The notes under the pieces are model-generated. The model had not been told where the DNA came from and did not search any database. It saw only the letters and a program-made list of their open reading frames with translations. Below are positions 8,901 through 16,120 of a stretch of 37,275 nucleotides of DNA, piece by piece. A program made the position numbers and the translations under genes. Location of the stretch: NCBI GenBank assembly GCA_043770095.1, contig JAYVIR010000063.1, positions 1-37,275 on the forward strand. The letters run 5' to 3'. How positions within the stretch are numbered: position 1 is the first letter of the stretch; each line of letters starts with the position of its first letter. Origin of the DNA: JBGSUZ01 sp043770095. Its GTDB lineage: Bacteria > Bacillota > Clostridia > Peptostreptococcales > Acidaminobacteraceae.

Positions 8901-11619
8901 TTGTGTCACTGGGCTTTTGAATCTCTTTAATTTGAAGCGCATCGCCATTAACGACAAAATCTGTATAGGTTGTTTTGTCTTTTTTAATGGTAACTTTCTT
9001 GCTCGTCCCCGCTATTACTTTTCCAGTTTTCCAAGATAAATTAACCACACTTTTGTCATCATAATAAACGCTCTCTGCCGGATTAAACAGAATGCTGCTT
9101 GACGCCGACAAGATTGAAATTGACGCAGTGATTACCTTAGTCTTTCCTGCAACGCTTAACTCTGCGCTGTAAGTGTCAAGTCCAGAAAGTAATGCCGCCG
9201 GCACTGTGTATTTTCGATCTGCAATATTCACAGTATCTGTTTTTACAACCGTTCCACTAGGATTTTTAATTTTGATGTTCATTGTCCCAGAAATATTGGA
9301 CTCCCAACCTAAAGTAGCATCGTTGCCTGCCAATATTTGAATGTTCTTCAAATGGTCTGGTATTTCTAGCTGCTCACTGGCCACGGTCATTACCGCAGTC
9401 TTTATTAAGACAGCTTCCGTTCCCGCTACGCTGGCTTTTAAGGCAAGTGTTACCGCCCCACTTTGGGTTGCTAAGAGCGTATTGCCATTTAAAGTAGCGC
9501 CAGCCGTATTGCTGTCTGGTACAATGCTGTATTCAAATGAAATGGCTTTAGACGCATGTCCAGTAACCGTACAAGCTTTATAGGTTGCCGCTGGGTTAAC
9601 CAATACCTTTTGAACGCTGCTTTCACCTAATCGAAGCAGTAACTGACTGCCTGAGAATGTAAATTCATTAATGCTGCAAGTACAGATTTCTTGACTCACG
9701 TGAACAACAGCATCCCTGATTACAGGCACTGCGCTCGTCCCTGAAACGGTCGCCGTCAATCTGATATTGATCTTGCCTTCACCCTCAGCTGTTAACTGAT
9801 TTCCATTAAAAGCTGCGGAGGTAACCGTATCATCTTTTGAGACGACGCTGTACACATAGGTAATATTTTTTGCAGAATGACCTGTTACACCACAATTTCC
9901 AGCCACCGCAGAAATTGGTGTTGAAAGTGTCATGGTTGCGCTTGTTGATTTATATGGAATTAACAAGTCTTTATTAACCAATGTAAAATCAGGAATAATA
10001 CATGTACATTTTTCTTCTGTCACAGTAAACGAAGCGGTTGCATTTTGCATTTTTAGACTGAGTGCATCGCCTGCATAGACATCGACTGTATACGTACCCG
10101 CTTTTGTGAATGTTACAATTTTAGTAAGCGGGTCAATAGATGCGCCATCTACGACTGTGCCTTGTGTTGCATTAGGCAGTGCAGCCGATTTTACAATATA
10201 AGTATACTTAACCGCCCGCTCTACATTATGTCCTGGAACCGTGCATGCAGAATGAGTTATACTCGGCGCTGTTGGCGCCAATGTAAACGCAGTACTCCCT
10301 GAGCCATAGGGAATAACAAGATGGTCATTTCCTGCCACCGTAAAAGTACCAATTACACACTGACATTCAGCAGGAACTTCTTTGAAACCCTTGAGAATGG
10401 GATAATTGGGACCCATTCTCCACACAGAGCTAAATTCCCATCCGATAAAATTGCTTTCGTTTTTTAAATCGATATCCGTCAGAGGCAATCCGCTTGTCTG
10501 TGTTGGACTAGGAACCCTTGAACCGCTGTATTTACAATCACCAACAGATGCATTCGTTTCTGAACCGCCGATAATGCCCCCAAGAACAATAGACCCTGGA
10601 GAAGTGACGCCAGTTACAGTGCCTACGAATAAACATCTACTAATAGCGTTCGTATTGCTAAGTCCAGCAATACCTCCCGTAAATGGTTTTGGCGTTACGG
10701 TTCCACGAGGTATATTATTGATCACGCTACCGCTAGAAGAGCTCAGATCAATAGTAGCCCTGTTATCCCCAACAAGGCCACCAATCATAGCCGATGGAAT
10801 TTTACTCTGATCCGAATATGTACCGCTGAGAATGTTGATTGGAGCGCTTGATACGGTTGCGCTTGAAGAAGATATCATAATCCTTCCATTATTTTTCCCA
10901 ACTAAGCCACCACTGGCAACATCGGCGCTTCCGCCGTCGTTACAGACAACGGTCACTGAACCTCCAATAACATGACAGTTCCATAATCCGCCACTTGGAT
11001 TTTTGCTTAAGCCTGCAATACCGCCTGCATAAGCACCGCCGCCATTTACGCCAATTGATGTTCCAAGGCCGCTGACTACCGTAATTGACGGTTCTACTAA
11101 TCTTAGGTGTCGAACCATAGAAGTGCTCCCGAGCACACCAAATAGACCCCCGTATTGGGTCACATTTTGACTTGATCCTGAGATATTGACGTTAATACCC
11201 TTGATCATGAAATCTCCGCCAGTAAATATCCCATTAAATTGCGGTCCAGTTAAGGCTTCTGAACCCGCAGTCGTCCGATTATCCCCTATAGGCATCCAGT
11301 TGACGCCCGTCAGATCTAAATTCGCCGTCAACGTGACTTCTTTTCCACTAAAGGTCGTAGCACTTTTTCCATCCGTTCCATTGACGAGATTGGCAAATCC
11401 TAAAAGCGCCTCTGCCGTTCCAATAGAAAACCCAGCATCTGAACCATCTCCATACCACGTATAGTCTGGCCCCGCTACCGCCGCTTCTGATCTGGCAAAA
11501 CTGCTTCCCAGCCCAAGTGGCAATAACTCCACGACCATTACCAAGACCAAAGCCATGGAAAGACTGCGTTTTAATTGTTCTAAAACTCTTTTAAAGCTCA
11601 GGTTGCACTTTTTCTTCAT
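2974..11619 (-). CDS. Giant secreted SLH-domain cell-surface protein
   Basis: A protein of 2881 residues. A basic N-terminus and hydrophobic core (about residues 15-45) form a long signal peptide. Residues about 50-370 hold GLUG-type repeats (GGIAGLSK, GGLVGKNN, GGIIGGS). Around 420, 538 and 645 are three units that start with a C-x-C pair and carry a conserved C-x4-GH. Ig-like and beta-rich regions follow, then a low-complexity GGASPSSGG linker near residue 1250. From about 1600 to 2060 are repeats of the kind SNDGNMMAVLSD and MAPSIASNNGHAVMVW, resembling a beta-propeller. CARDB-like beta domains lie at about 2170-2400. Three SLH domains close the protein (near 2695, 2760 and 2825), which in this family bind pyruvylated secondary wall polymer. 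A TTG one codon upstream (11622) is possible, but the ATG at 11619 sits five bases after GGGGGA. It is monocistronic with its own terminator. Its ligand is unknown; an adhesin or matrix-binding role is inference. Confidence 0.9.
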   Translation of the reverse strand: MKKKCNLSFKRVLEQLKRSLSMALVLVMVVELLPLGLGSSFARSEAAVAGPDYTWYGDGSDAGFSIGTAEALLGFANLVNGTDGKSATTFSGKEVTLTANLDLTGVNWMPIGDNRTTAGSEALTGPQFNGIFTGGDFMIKGINVNISGSSQNVTQYGGLFGVLGSTSMVRHLRLVEPSITVVSGLGTSIGVNGGGAYAGGIAGLSKNPSGGLWNCHVIGGSVTVVCNDGGSADVASGGLVGKNNGRIMISSSSATVSSAPINILSGTYSDQSKIPSAMIGGLVGDNRATIDLSSSSGSVINNIPRGTVTPKPFTGGIAGLSNTNAISRCLFVGTVTGVTSPGSIVLGGIIGGSETNASVGDCKYSGSRVPSPTQTSGLPLTDIDLKNESNFIGWEFSSVWRMGPNYPILKGFKEVPAECQCVIGTFTVAGNDHLVIPYGSGSTAFTLAPTAPSITHSACTVPGHNVERAVKYTYIVKSAALPNATQGTVVDGASIDPLTKIVTFTKAGTYTVDVYAGDALSLKMQNATASFTVTEEKCTCIIPDFTLVNKDLLIPYKSTSATMTLSTPISAVAGNCGVTGHSAKNITYVYSVVSKDDTVTSAAFNGNQLTAEGEGKINIRLTATVSGTSAVPVIRDAVVHVSQEICTCSINEFTFSGSQLLLRLGESSVQKVLVNPAATYKACTVTGHASKAISFEYSIVPDSNTAGATLNGNTLLATQSGAVTLALKASVAGTEAVLIKTAVMTVASEQLEIPDHLKNIQILAGNDATLGWESNISGTMNIKIKNPSGTVVKTDTVNIADRKYTVPAALLSGLDTYSAELSVAGKTKVITASISILSASSSILFNPAESVYYDDKSVVNLSWKTGKVIAGTSKKVTIKKDKTTYTDFVVNGDALQIKEIQKPSDTKDTYTVTITWSNGSKVIASDSFTFTVYRTNTLQITNAKNEAGVKYTNNSPLIISNNSEAEGMTAKELLENANSFTLQRVVKLSQPYSSYGDDHYQWTIADPSIIEFGSNAVSGGIYSSASLMTLVGLKDGETLITVKHMGTNTTTSFKVTVETLKNKLFILKTTVAAPLNLQYSVGKETKMITTNTKGLTAIFAKSGIVGMISTYGENDEKVYLGQTDASTLLSGEARTAKSQYPISKISAIAATNITLKLSASKSEKLIKDSKVMVNGYLLKNEVVVGTKSQEVKIKQTDYQNVVLNFDTTPLIGLSATDSVKFVYEVVGVDAKTYSPAYASIEPKSGGASPSSGGTSPSSGGAEFGEVQVKLQPWKSAQEAYVNSVWQSTKLTGAWQDASTKTGNVNIDTKTPVKYIKTVICWPKNKIGAAALVNSKGDSVGTNSVSTSDKTLDNMKYSWQEVVIKVDTALIAKGTGLKFSYSLYTTSSKSIQIPSSFGLANVIGIKDFNMSGGIPFLGVIDTGKTAMKVIGSKGVSIPMPSELSASFDYQFDEDPLNGTFQVIFGREKEDSSKEDTTFKEDFEKAVKSLKTKSKATDKEAKVTVNISGYLMGDIKYRGDQWVMVITGGGLQGGVEGSYSYSQTQFLGPVPVCYGVEFKLGADLTVGIDTNRVIGGVTWDNFAQTLEIYIDLYTSISAYGGVGVDYGWVAARVGLFGELGLEYYFRSSFIEQARRNGGQLKIEGSIGLEAVFKFLFYKKRYVMCEAGFEKSFKPNGFDFTDYGGFKSPLAMSTMSGLAFVEQIKGNDGKVYNLYESEYTIDNRAYLSQAQAWNEKGQSADYRVATQSFSLMNMNTGEPVVVGTNQYPYGYPMLSNDGNMMAVLSDFASKDVNDTGAGISIKAENGSWSTPTRIFAQSENTPASSLSFDGGATFAAAAWESTPNKIGNISDDDSVSSVDISTTLSKSEIYASIYSGSVWTTKRVTSNSEADMAPSIASNNGHAVMVWQRVNPSADDPMKVTTKNELWFSTWTGTDWSSEKLLDSGDAGSIKSFNAATAPDGSARVVANIDIDRDDSTVIDRDVFGYNIATDQTFTRQNLTNNNSQDGSAKVSYRKIAVDGVEKDYFLTAWYSEQTGENGALLSRDIKLSAESTDGVKADNFPSSLGSGNGTGNFNFIKSTESTPQSVGIVWTQTTGTSAQSYQTLFAKVLTNGEAGGLTTTPAYEVSSVNPDQAEIAKFETSAKTQMGVIQLEATYLKNNLALVNEEGSAVAVIKAISADLMKVSKEIKEAIQIKSVDYSASGVEKGRSLPITLAVFNNGLSKVDSLNILANNQTFSKEISLMPNETKSVVIDYLVDDAISDVSVEITPIYGNQAIGTKITKTVMLSKPDVTIKEVVLAGTGDSGKRLVDVNLKNIGMKTLVGSGNKVQVKVYDDFARTVPTAVEDLSTGTTVYSGEIIIEDPEKLAEIDNGLGTCKFGYTVLAADYDKTGNKTLYLDVNIIDADKNIVEESTYTGNQGGITFTSPKLLYPTQFEVTVIQGVENGVSTAEIEVRNLYPEASKDTLKLRLLSQNQTIEEKSIDIQLGAETSVKQHVTFAKSGSKITAAFLSDIKLNPVPTPNIKEKDGNTQIAVTAKPIALPLAEKGSVTLKEANADGNSFVSSDELKQINTLTVKGKVTVTFDKKAVESLVSKGDLTISITELDRKNLAEQALKMIGDRPVYNIAVRNGSGSISSFNNGMIKMNVPYEIKAGEELKALLAYYVTPEGVLKPVYSSYDQNTKTLNFMTNHLSTYAIGYNKVNFSDVDGWASTHITYLAAHHIISGNGSGKFTPNANVTRAEFVSMLFEILGEDKKNWTNGKVSTFKDVKSSDWFAPYATWAVKNGIASGTGNNSFAPNTVISREQMTTMMYQFMKRYELTLKAEQKNIAFKDQMKLSPWSLEAVTYLQTAGVISGSPEGLFAPNKSSKRSEAAAMLAGFMERIAK
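7840..7900 (-). repeat. 21-base tandem repeat encoding a Gly/Ser/Pro linker
   Basis: Two near-identical 21-base units (7840-7860 and 7861-7881) and a third, diverged copy encode the flexible linker GGASPSSGGTSPSSGGAEFG in the SLH protein. The unit is in frame, so copy-number change would only alter linker length. Confidence 0.7.
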
Positions 11620-11644
11620 CAAAATCCCCCATGGACTAATACTA

Positions 11645-11700
11645 AATCTAATAATGAACTAACTAGTCTCAAGTTTACAGGTTATCGCGCTAAATATCAA
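11645..11700 (-). promoter_or_regulatory. Candidate promoters of the SLH gene
   Basis: Two overlapping minus-strand candidates are visible. One is TTGATA (11695-11700), 17 bases, TAAACT (11672-11677). The other is TTGAGA (11667-11672), 16 bases, TAGATT (11645-11650). Either places the transcript start within 60 bases of the ATG. Neither -10 box is strong. Confidence 0.4.
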
Positions 11701-11701
11701 C

Positions 11702-11778
11702 AAAAAAACACCCTTCAACCAATGCATCAAACCAGAAAATCTTCTAGCTTAACACTTCCATTAAAAGGTGTTTTTTAA
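11702..11778. terminator. Possible long-loop terminator
   Basis: AAAAAACACC near 11703-11712 is complementary to GGTGTTTTTT near 11768-11777, with about 55 bases between them. On the minus strand the left arm gives a T run after the stem, so it could end the transcript of the small acidic protein gene. The large loop makes this uncertain. Confidence 0.35.
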
Positions 11779-11815
11779 GTCACTCAAATTCAATCATAAT
11801 ATTATTACTTTGGTG

Positions 11816-12316
11816 CTACTTTCCTTCGTAAATCGCCATACCCGTTTCATACAAGTAATCGAATTTATCAGCGTCATCCTCAAGATCATCAAACGCATCT
11901 TCTTCATCGTCTAACTCTACTGCAGGTTTAAGAGTCTTCCAATTTCTTGGAAACTCAACCAATAACATTAACTCTTTCTTTTCCCACAACGCTTTGTAAA
12001 CGTGGTTTTGCTTCATGTTAAAAATAAGATCATCTCTCATGTTGAGGTGAATGGTCATCATTTCGCTGCTATTTGGATCGCTCATTTTCATGGCAAATGC
12101 AAATGCCGCTTCAAAATGCTCTTCTTCCTTAGAAGAATTCATTTGCACTTTGACAATTGGTGCTTCCTCAAGTTCCTTGTAGTCCGCCGCAGTTCCTTTT
12201 TGAGCCTCAGTCGCTGCAGGTTTTACAGGACTTTTTCCAAACGATTTCTTTTCTTCTTGCGCTTTAAACCAATTATTTTGCTTATTTTTAGCGACTTGTC
12301 GACTGCTATTTTTCAT
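11816..12316 (-). CDS. Small charged protein of unknown function
   Basis: I do not recognise this 166-residue protein. It has a basic, lysine-rich disordered N-terminus (about residues 1-45), a more ordered middle part (about 55-125, with repeated short beta- and helix-like stretches), and a strongly acidic segment ELDDEEDAFDDLEDDAD near the C-terminus. No signal peptide, membrane segment or cysteine pair is visible, so it should be cytosolic. An in-frame ATG lies 14 codons upstream, but the ATG at 12316 has a perfect GGAGGT four bases before it and is preferred. It appears to be a single-gene unit, divergent from the FrnE-like gene. Confidence 0.75.
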   Translation of the reverse strand: MKNSSRQVAKNKQNNWFKAQEEKKSFGKSPVKPAATEAQKGTAADYKELEEAPIVKVQMNSSKEEEHFEAAFAFAMKMSDPNSSEMMTIHLNMRDDLIFNMKQNHVYKALWEKKELMLLVEFPRNWKTLKPAVELDDEEDAFDDLEDDADKFDYLYETGMAIYEGK

Positions 12317-12473
12317 GTGACCTCCAAAGTTCAACCATGCCAAGTTTAGTCCAAACAAAAAAGGACAATAGATTGGCTTCTTTCATTATATCGCCAATTA
12401 TGCCCCGTTACCAATATTATTCTCATATGAATATAAACTTCGAAAATTTTAACCACCTAACCATACTAATTAG

Positions 12474-12482
12474 TGATATAAT
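12474..12482 (+). promoter_or_regulatory. Extended -10 promoter of the FrnE-like gene
   Basis: TGATATAAT is a perfect TATAAT box preceded by the TG of an extended -10 element, 48 bases before the ATG at 12531. No good -35 box is found 16-18 bases upstream, which is common for extended -10 promoters. Confidence 0.6.
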
Positions 12483-12530
12483 GAGTTTAAACTTATAACA
12501 ATAACATTTGCAACCTAATAGGAGGTCAAT

Positions 12531-13175
12531 ATGAAAATAGAAATATGGTCTGATTACGCTTGTCCTTTTTGCTATATTGGAAAAAGACATTTAGAACTTG
12601 CACTTAAACAACTTCCCTTTGCAAAGGACATTGAACTCGTCCACAAAAGTTTCCAACTCAGCCCCGAAGCCGTTCCCTATACTGATGGAGACATTCATCA
12701 CTATATCTCAGAAAAATATAATATTCCCTATACCCAAGCAAAAACCATGAACGATCAAATTGTTGCTCAGGCGGCTCAGGTCGGTCTGGATTATCATTTT
12801 GAGCAATTGGCACTTGGAAATACTGGCAAAGCCCATCAATTGACTAAATACGCAGAGAGCATCGGGCTTCAGGAAGTCATGGTTGAACGCCTCTTTAAGG
12901 CTTATTTCGAAGAAGGCGCTGTCCTCTCAGACGATGAAACGCTGATCCGCCTTGCCAAAGAAAGCGGCCTTGACGCACTTGCCGTCAAGCAAGTATTGAC
13001 AGATGAAACCTATAAGTCTGCGGTACTAAAAGATCAATATCAAGCACATACTTTAAAAATAAGCAGTGTGCCATACTTTGATATTGACGAGAAGTATACT
13101 ATTTCAGGCGCACAGCCTGTAGAGCGTTTCATTACGATTCTCACGGATATTTATAATGGAAAACCGACGTTTTAG
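12531..13175 (+). CDS. DsbA-family oxidoreductase, FrnE-like
   Basis: A 214-residue thioredoxin-fold protein of the DsbA/FrnE group. The redox motif C11-P-F-C14 lies in WSDYACPFCYIGK, and the conserved cis-proline is in SSVPYFDI. The remaining segment GNTGKAHQLTKYAES is typical of the FrnE branch, which includes cytosolic disulfide oxidoreductases of stress responses and is related to 2-hydroxychromene-2-carboxylate isomerases. The CxxC favours redox activity over the isomerase. No signal peptide is present. AGGAGGT lies just before the ATG, and an extended -10 promoter and a strong terminator flank it, so it is transcribed alone. Confidence 0.9.
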   Translation: MKIEIWSDYACPFCYIGKRHLELALKQLPFAKDIELVHKSFQLSPEAVPYTDGDIHHYISEKYNIPYTQAKTMNDQIVAQAAQVGLDYHFEQLALGNTGKAHQLTKYAESIGLQEVMVERLFKAYFEEGAVLSDDETLIRLAKESGLDALAVKQVLTDETYKSAVLKDQYQAHTLKISSVPYFDIDEKYTISGAQPVERFITILTDIYNGKPTF

Positions 13176-13226
13176 GTTATGATGATTATTTGATTAAAAT
13201 TCAAACGATAAACAAAATATAAAAAG

Positions 13227-13268
13227 AAAAAAGCTAGGTGAGGCTTGATGCTCTCACTTAGCTTTTTT
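13227..13268. terminator. Bidirectional terminator between FrnE-like gene and bshB2
   Basis: AAAAAAGCTAGGTGAG and CTCACTTAGCTTTTTT pair over 16 bases with a single G-T wobble and a ten-base loop. The A and T runs serve both the plus-strand FrnE-like gene and the converging bshB2 transcript. Confidence 0.9.
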
Positions 13269-13315
13269 CAACACTTGCAATGAATATATTTTTTTTGAAT
13301 ATCTATTTTCATGTG

Positions 13316-13969
13316 CTAATCCTTAAAAGGATACAGCCAAAATTGCTCTGTTTTAATGCGTTTCATAAACGCAGGATCTGTGTGATTGCCAACAGTCAAA
13401 TCCAAATAGGCTTGAAACTGAGAGCCATGAGCGTTTAATGTACCTATCTTCTGATCTAAATAAGGCGTTATGTCATTTGATATATCCGCTTTTCCAAGTG
13501 CTGCATTTGGAAATGCACAACAATGAACAATAGGTCTCTCAGCCGCAGGCATGCTTTGAACAGTTCTAATAACCGCAGCGCCGCAAGCGTTGTGATCGGG
13601 GTGTACGCCATGCCCTGGGTAGAATGTATAAACCAATTCTGGCTCAACTTCCTCAATTATTTCCAAAATTCTTTGATCCAACGGTTCGAAAGCTTCAAAT
13701 TCTACCGTTTTGTCATGATAGCCCCATAGTCTCAAATCTTGTATGCCAATAATTTTACAAGAGTTTTCAAGTTCTTGTTTTCTAACCGATGGCAAACTCA
13801 CTCTATTTGCAAATGCTGGGTTTCCCAAATTTCTTCCCATTTCGCCCAAAGTCAGGCAAACATAGGTCACATAAGCACCTTCATGAATATATTTCGAAAG
13901 GGTGCCTGACATAGGAAAAACTTCATCGTCTGGATGGGGTAATACCACTAAAATATGTTTTTGTTTCAT
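13316..13969 (-). CDS. bshB2: PIG-L family deacetylase, BshB2-type
   Basis: A 217-residue zinc-dependent PIG-L (LmbE-like) deacetylase. The metal-binding motifs P11-HPDDE (residues 11-16) and H123-P-D-H126 are intact, and TYVCLTLGEMGRNLGNP matches BshB2, which removes the acetyl group from N-acetylglucosaminyl-malate in bacillithiol synthesis. The ATG has GGAGGT nine bases ahead. It lies 53 bases after a YojF/DUF1806 gene, the same pairing as yojF-yojG (bshB2) in Bacillus, which supports the call. No bshA or bshC is in this window, so bacillithiol itself is not proved; another GlcNAc-linked substrate is possible. Confidence 0.85.
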   Translation of the reverse strand: MKQKHILVVLPHPDDEVFPMSGTLSKYIHEGAYVTYVCLTLGEMGRNLGNPAFANRVSLPSVRKQELENSCKIIGIQDLRLWGYHDKTVEFEAFEPLDQRILEIIEEVEPELVYTFYPGHGVHPDHNACGAAVIRTVQSMPAAERPIVHCCAFPNAALGKADISNDITPYLDQKIGTLNAHGSQFQAYLDLTVGNHTDPAFMKRIKTEQFWLYPFKD

Positions 13970-14022
13970 GTTAACCTCCGTTTTGCCCTAGCTCTGGCGA
14001 CACAATTACCGCCTTAAAAAAG

Positions 14023-14367
14023 CTAAAAAGGCTCTCTGCTAAGTTGCAAGGCCACAATCAATCTGCCCTCTTTGTCGTTTCCTGACATAATAAGTCTCTC
14101 TGTTTCAAGCGGGTCCCAGTGCGTTAAACCTTCTGTATAGACCCACCCTGATGCCATTTTTAGCCCAACTCTATAAGGGCTTTCCTCAGAAATCACGCCG
14201 TGATTATAGGTGATCATCGCATTCTTAATAAAATTAGATGCAGGATGCACGGAGCTATCTTTATGGGCAGTATAAGCGCCCATCGTCATTTCTAGATGGA
14301 TGTACAGCGGTGCGTTTGCTAGTGTGTTGATTCGTTTTTGAACTGCTTCTCTGTCGATTAATTCCAC
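14023..14367 (-). CDS. yojF: YojF/DUF1806 family protein, BshB2 partner
   Basis: A 114-residue protein matching DUF1806 (Bacillus YojF). Diagnostic segments are PLYIHLEMTMGAY, SPYRVGLKM, GWVYTEGLTHW and the ending LIVALQLSREPF. The biochemical role is unknown. Its constant position just upstream of bshB2 suggests an accessory to the deacetylase. The start is a GTG with GGAGGG six bases upstream; no ATG fits. It is the first gene of the yojF-bshB2 unit, and the region ahead of it holds two tandem palindromes that could be operators. Confidence 0.85.
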   Translation of the reverse strand: MELIDREAVQKRINTLANAPLYIHLEMTMGAYTAHKDSSVHPASNFIKNAMITYNHGVISEESPYRVGLKMASGWVYTEGLTHWDPLETERLIMSGNDKEGRLIVALQLSREPF

Positions 14368-14394
14368 TTTACACCCTCCATTTCCAATACTTCA

Positions 14395-14432
14395 TTGATA
14401 ATAAAAATTATCCTTGATAATAAAAATTATCC
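14395..14432. repeat. Tandem 19-base repeat, each unit a palindrome; possible operator
   Basis: TTGATAATAAAAATTATCC occurs twice back to back (14395-14413 and 14414-14432) with no mismatch. Each copy contains GATAAT-AAAA-ATTATC, an inverted repeat. The pair lies 28-65 bases upstream of the yojF GTG start, where an operator would act. The half-sites resemble Fur-family boxes, but the spacing (four bases) is wider than the classical 7-1-7 layout. Confidence 0.6.
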
Positions 14433-14459
14433 TTAATCACAAAAGCTATCTTTTTATAA

Positions 14460-14476
14460 ATAGGAACGATTCCTAT
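14460..14476. promoter_or_regulatory. 17-base perfect palindrome, possible operator
   Basis: ATAGGAA-CGA-TTCCTAT is a 7-3-7 dyad in the gap between the TspO-like gene and yojF. It is not followed by a T run in either direction that would make it a good terminator, so a protein binding site upstream of yojF is more likely. Confidence 0.4.
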
Positions 14477-14510
14477 AATGTTATCTTAACATATTGCTTT
14501 CAATATAAAA

Positions 14511-15314
14511 TTACAAATTTGCTTTTTCACTTCTTTTTCTAATAGAAAATAGAATGCCAATAGCAATCAAAACCATCGCTATAATACTGGTTAAAACGAT
14601 GTTAGGATACTTGCCATTAAAGACCTCAGTGTGCTTAAGATAAATGCCGTATAACGCCCATAGTACAACGGCGCTGTATAGTCCATCTCTTTTTACTATA
14701 CTGCTATAAAGGGCTAATAATGCAGCAACAATCATCACAATAATGGTCCAAGTGACCTCAGACAAGCCATAGCTCTGCGGTTTTAAAGAAACCAGATAAG
14801 CCGAAATATTGGCAATGAAAGCAACCGAAATCCACCCTAGATAAAGGCTAATGGTGCCACGAATAAAAAAGTCTTCAATGATGGTACTGCCACTTCTGTC
14901 TTTAAGGCGATTTGATAAAGCAATAAGTGTTATCAAAAGAGCAAGCATGACAACAACTGATTGCGCAATCAAGAGATAATGCCAGCAGACAATCCAAAGT
15001 GCATTTAACACACACGACAGCAAAAATAATGGACTATAGCTTTTCAGGGGATTTTCGTGTCTATTGGAATGGTTTCGATCAATAATAACACTATAGACGA
15101 CAAATCCTGTTAAGCAAATATACAAAAGCCCCCAAATCGCAAATGTCAGCCCTATTGGCACGAATAAATTCGGATAGCGATCGGATAACTCGCCTGTATT
15201 ATAGCCATTTAGTGGCAGTGTAACCGCTAACGTATTTAGCGTTAGCATGACCAAAAGTCCAAAAATATTCATGAATGAATAAAGACTCAAATCATTTCTC
15301 TTTTTTATATACAT
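14511..15314 (-). CDS. TspO/MBR-like integral membrane protein
   Basis: A 267-residue protein with about seven hydrophobic segments. The N-terminal part NTLAVTLPLNGYNTGE followed by PIGLTFAIWGLLYI matches the extended TspO/MBR-like group found in Firmicutes (larger than the five-helix, 160-residue TspO proper). Tryptophans typical of the family occur in the middle (IVCWHYLL, YLGWISVAFIANISAYLV). Classical TspO proteins bind porphyrins and sterols; the function of this longer group is unknown. The ATG at 15314 has AGGGGTG eight bases upstream. It is transcribed away from smpB and shares a 228-base intergenic region with it. Confidence 0.75.
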   Translation of the reverse strand: MYIKKRNDLSLYSFMNIFGLLVMLTLNTLAVTLPLNGYNTGELSDRYPNLFVPIGLTFAIWGLLYICLTGFVVYSVIIDRNHSNRHENPLKSYSPLFLLSCVLNALWIVCWHYLLIAQSVVVMLALLITLIALSNRLKDRSGSTIIEDFFIRGTISLYLGWISVAFIANISAYLVSLKPQSYGLSEVTWTIIVMIVAALLALYSSIVKRDGLYSAVVLWALYGIYLKHTEVFNGKYPNIVLTSIIAMVLIAIGILFSIRKRSEKANL

Positions 15315-15473
15315 ATAAACAGCACCCCTTTTCTTTTAAGTGTATTGTATGGTTAAGTGAATTTCGAGTGGCTATTCTTTATAATACCCCTTTTGAATGA
15401 CAAGACACAAGTTTGGTTAAATATTTAATTTTATCACTCCGTACAAATTATTATAACGATTCAATGACATTTA

Positions 15474-15503
15474 TTGACGAAAGCGCTCGCCATGTGGTAA
15501 TAT
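15474..15503 (+). promoter_or_regulatory. Promoter of smpB (and probably ssrA)
   Basis: TTGACG (15474-15479) and TAATAT (15498-15503) are separated by 18 bases and end 39 bases before the smpB ATG. This is the best -35/-10 pair in the smpB-TspO intergenic region. Confidence 0.65.
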
Positions 15504-15542
15504 GAATCCATAGACTATTAATATTGTAAAGGTTGTGATCAA

Positions 15543-16007
15543 ATGTCCGTTGGAAAAGTCATCAGTCAAAACAAAAAAGCTAGACATGACTACTTCATCG
15601 AAGAAACGTTTGAAGCAGGCATGGTCTTAACTGGCACAGAAGTAAAAAGCATTCGCGCAGGAAAAGTCACTGTAAATGATTCATACTGCGACCTTAAAAC
15701 AGGTGAAGCGTTTATTCTCAATATGCATATCAGTCCTTACGAAATGGGCAACATTCAAAATGTCGATCCCATGAGAAAGCGAAAACTGCTCATGCACAAA
15801 CGAGAAATTAACAAACTCCTTGGCTATACAGCCCAACAGGGATACACTTTAATTCCATTGAAGATCTATTTGAATGATCAAGGCTATGTCAAACTCGAAC
15901 TCGGCGTTGCAAAAGGTAAAAAGCTTTATGATAAGCGTGAAACCTCCGCAAAACGAGATGCAGAGCGTCATATCCAAACAGAACTCAAGAATCGTCAAAG
16001 GTTTTAA
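15543..16007 (+). CDS. smpB: SsrA-binding protein SmpB
   Basis: A 154-residue SmpB, the tmRNA-binding partner that delivers tmRNA to stalled ribosomes in trans-translation. Family signatures present are KKARHDYFIEETFEAG, LTGTEVKSIRAGKV, the NMHISPYE strand and the basic C-terminal tail KGKKLYDKRET that reaches into the empty mRNA channel. Length and all conserved parts are normal. AAGGTTGTGA precedes the ATG. The tmRNA begins 12 bases after the stop codon, so the two partners are almost certainly co-transcribed. Confidence 0.98.
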   Translation: MSVGKVISQNKKARHDYFIEETFEAGMVLTGTEVKSIRAGKVTVNDSYCDLKTGEAFILNMHISPYEMGNIQNVDPMRKRKLLMHKREINKLLGYTAQQGYTLIPLKIYLNDQGYVKLELGVAKGKKLYDKRETSAKRDAERHIQTELKNRQRF

Positions 16008-16120
16008 TGTCTCATACATGGGGACGTAATGGTTTCGACAGGGGTTTAGAGTATTTGGAAGCGAGCCGTGGTTCTTGACCTGGGGTCCACGTAAAAAAAC
16101 TGGGTTATCTAAATTTAAAC

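Noticed and set aside
12002..12349. Plus-strand frame of 115 codons opposite the small acidic protein
   Set aside because: The minus-strand gene has a perfect GGAGGT and a sensible composition; the plus-strand product is a Phe/His/Arg-rich shadow.
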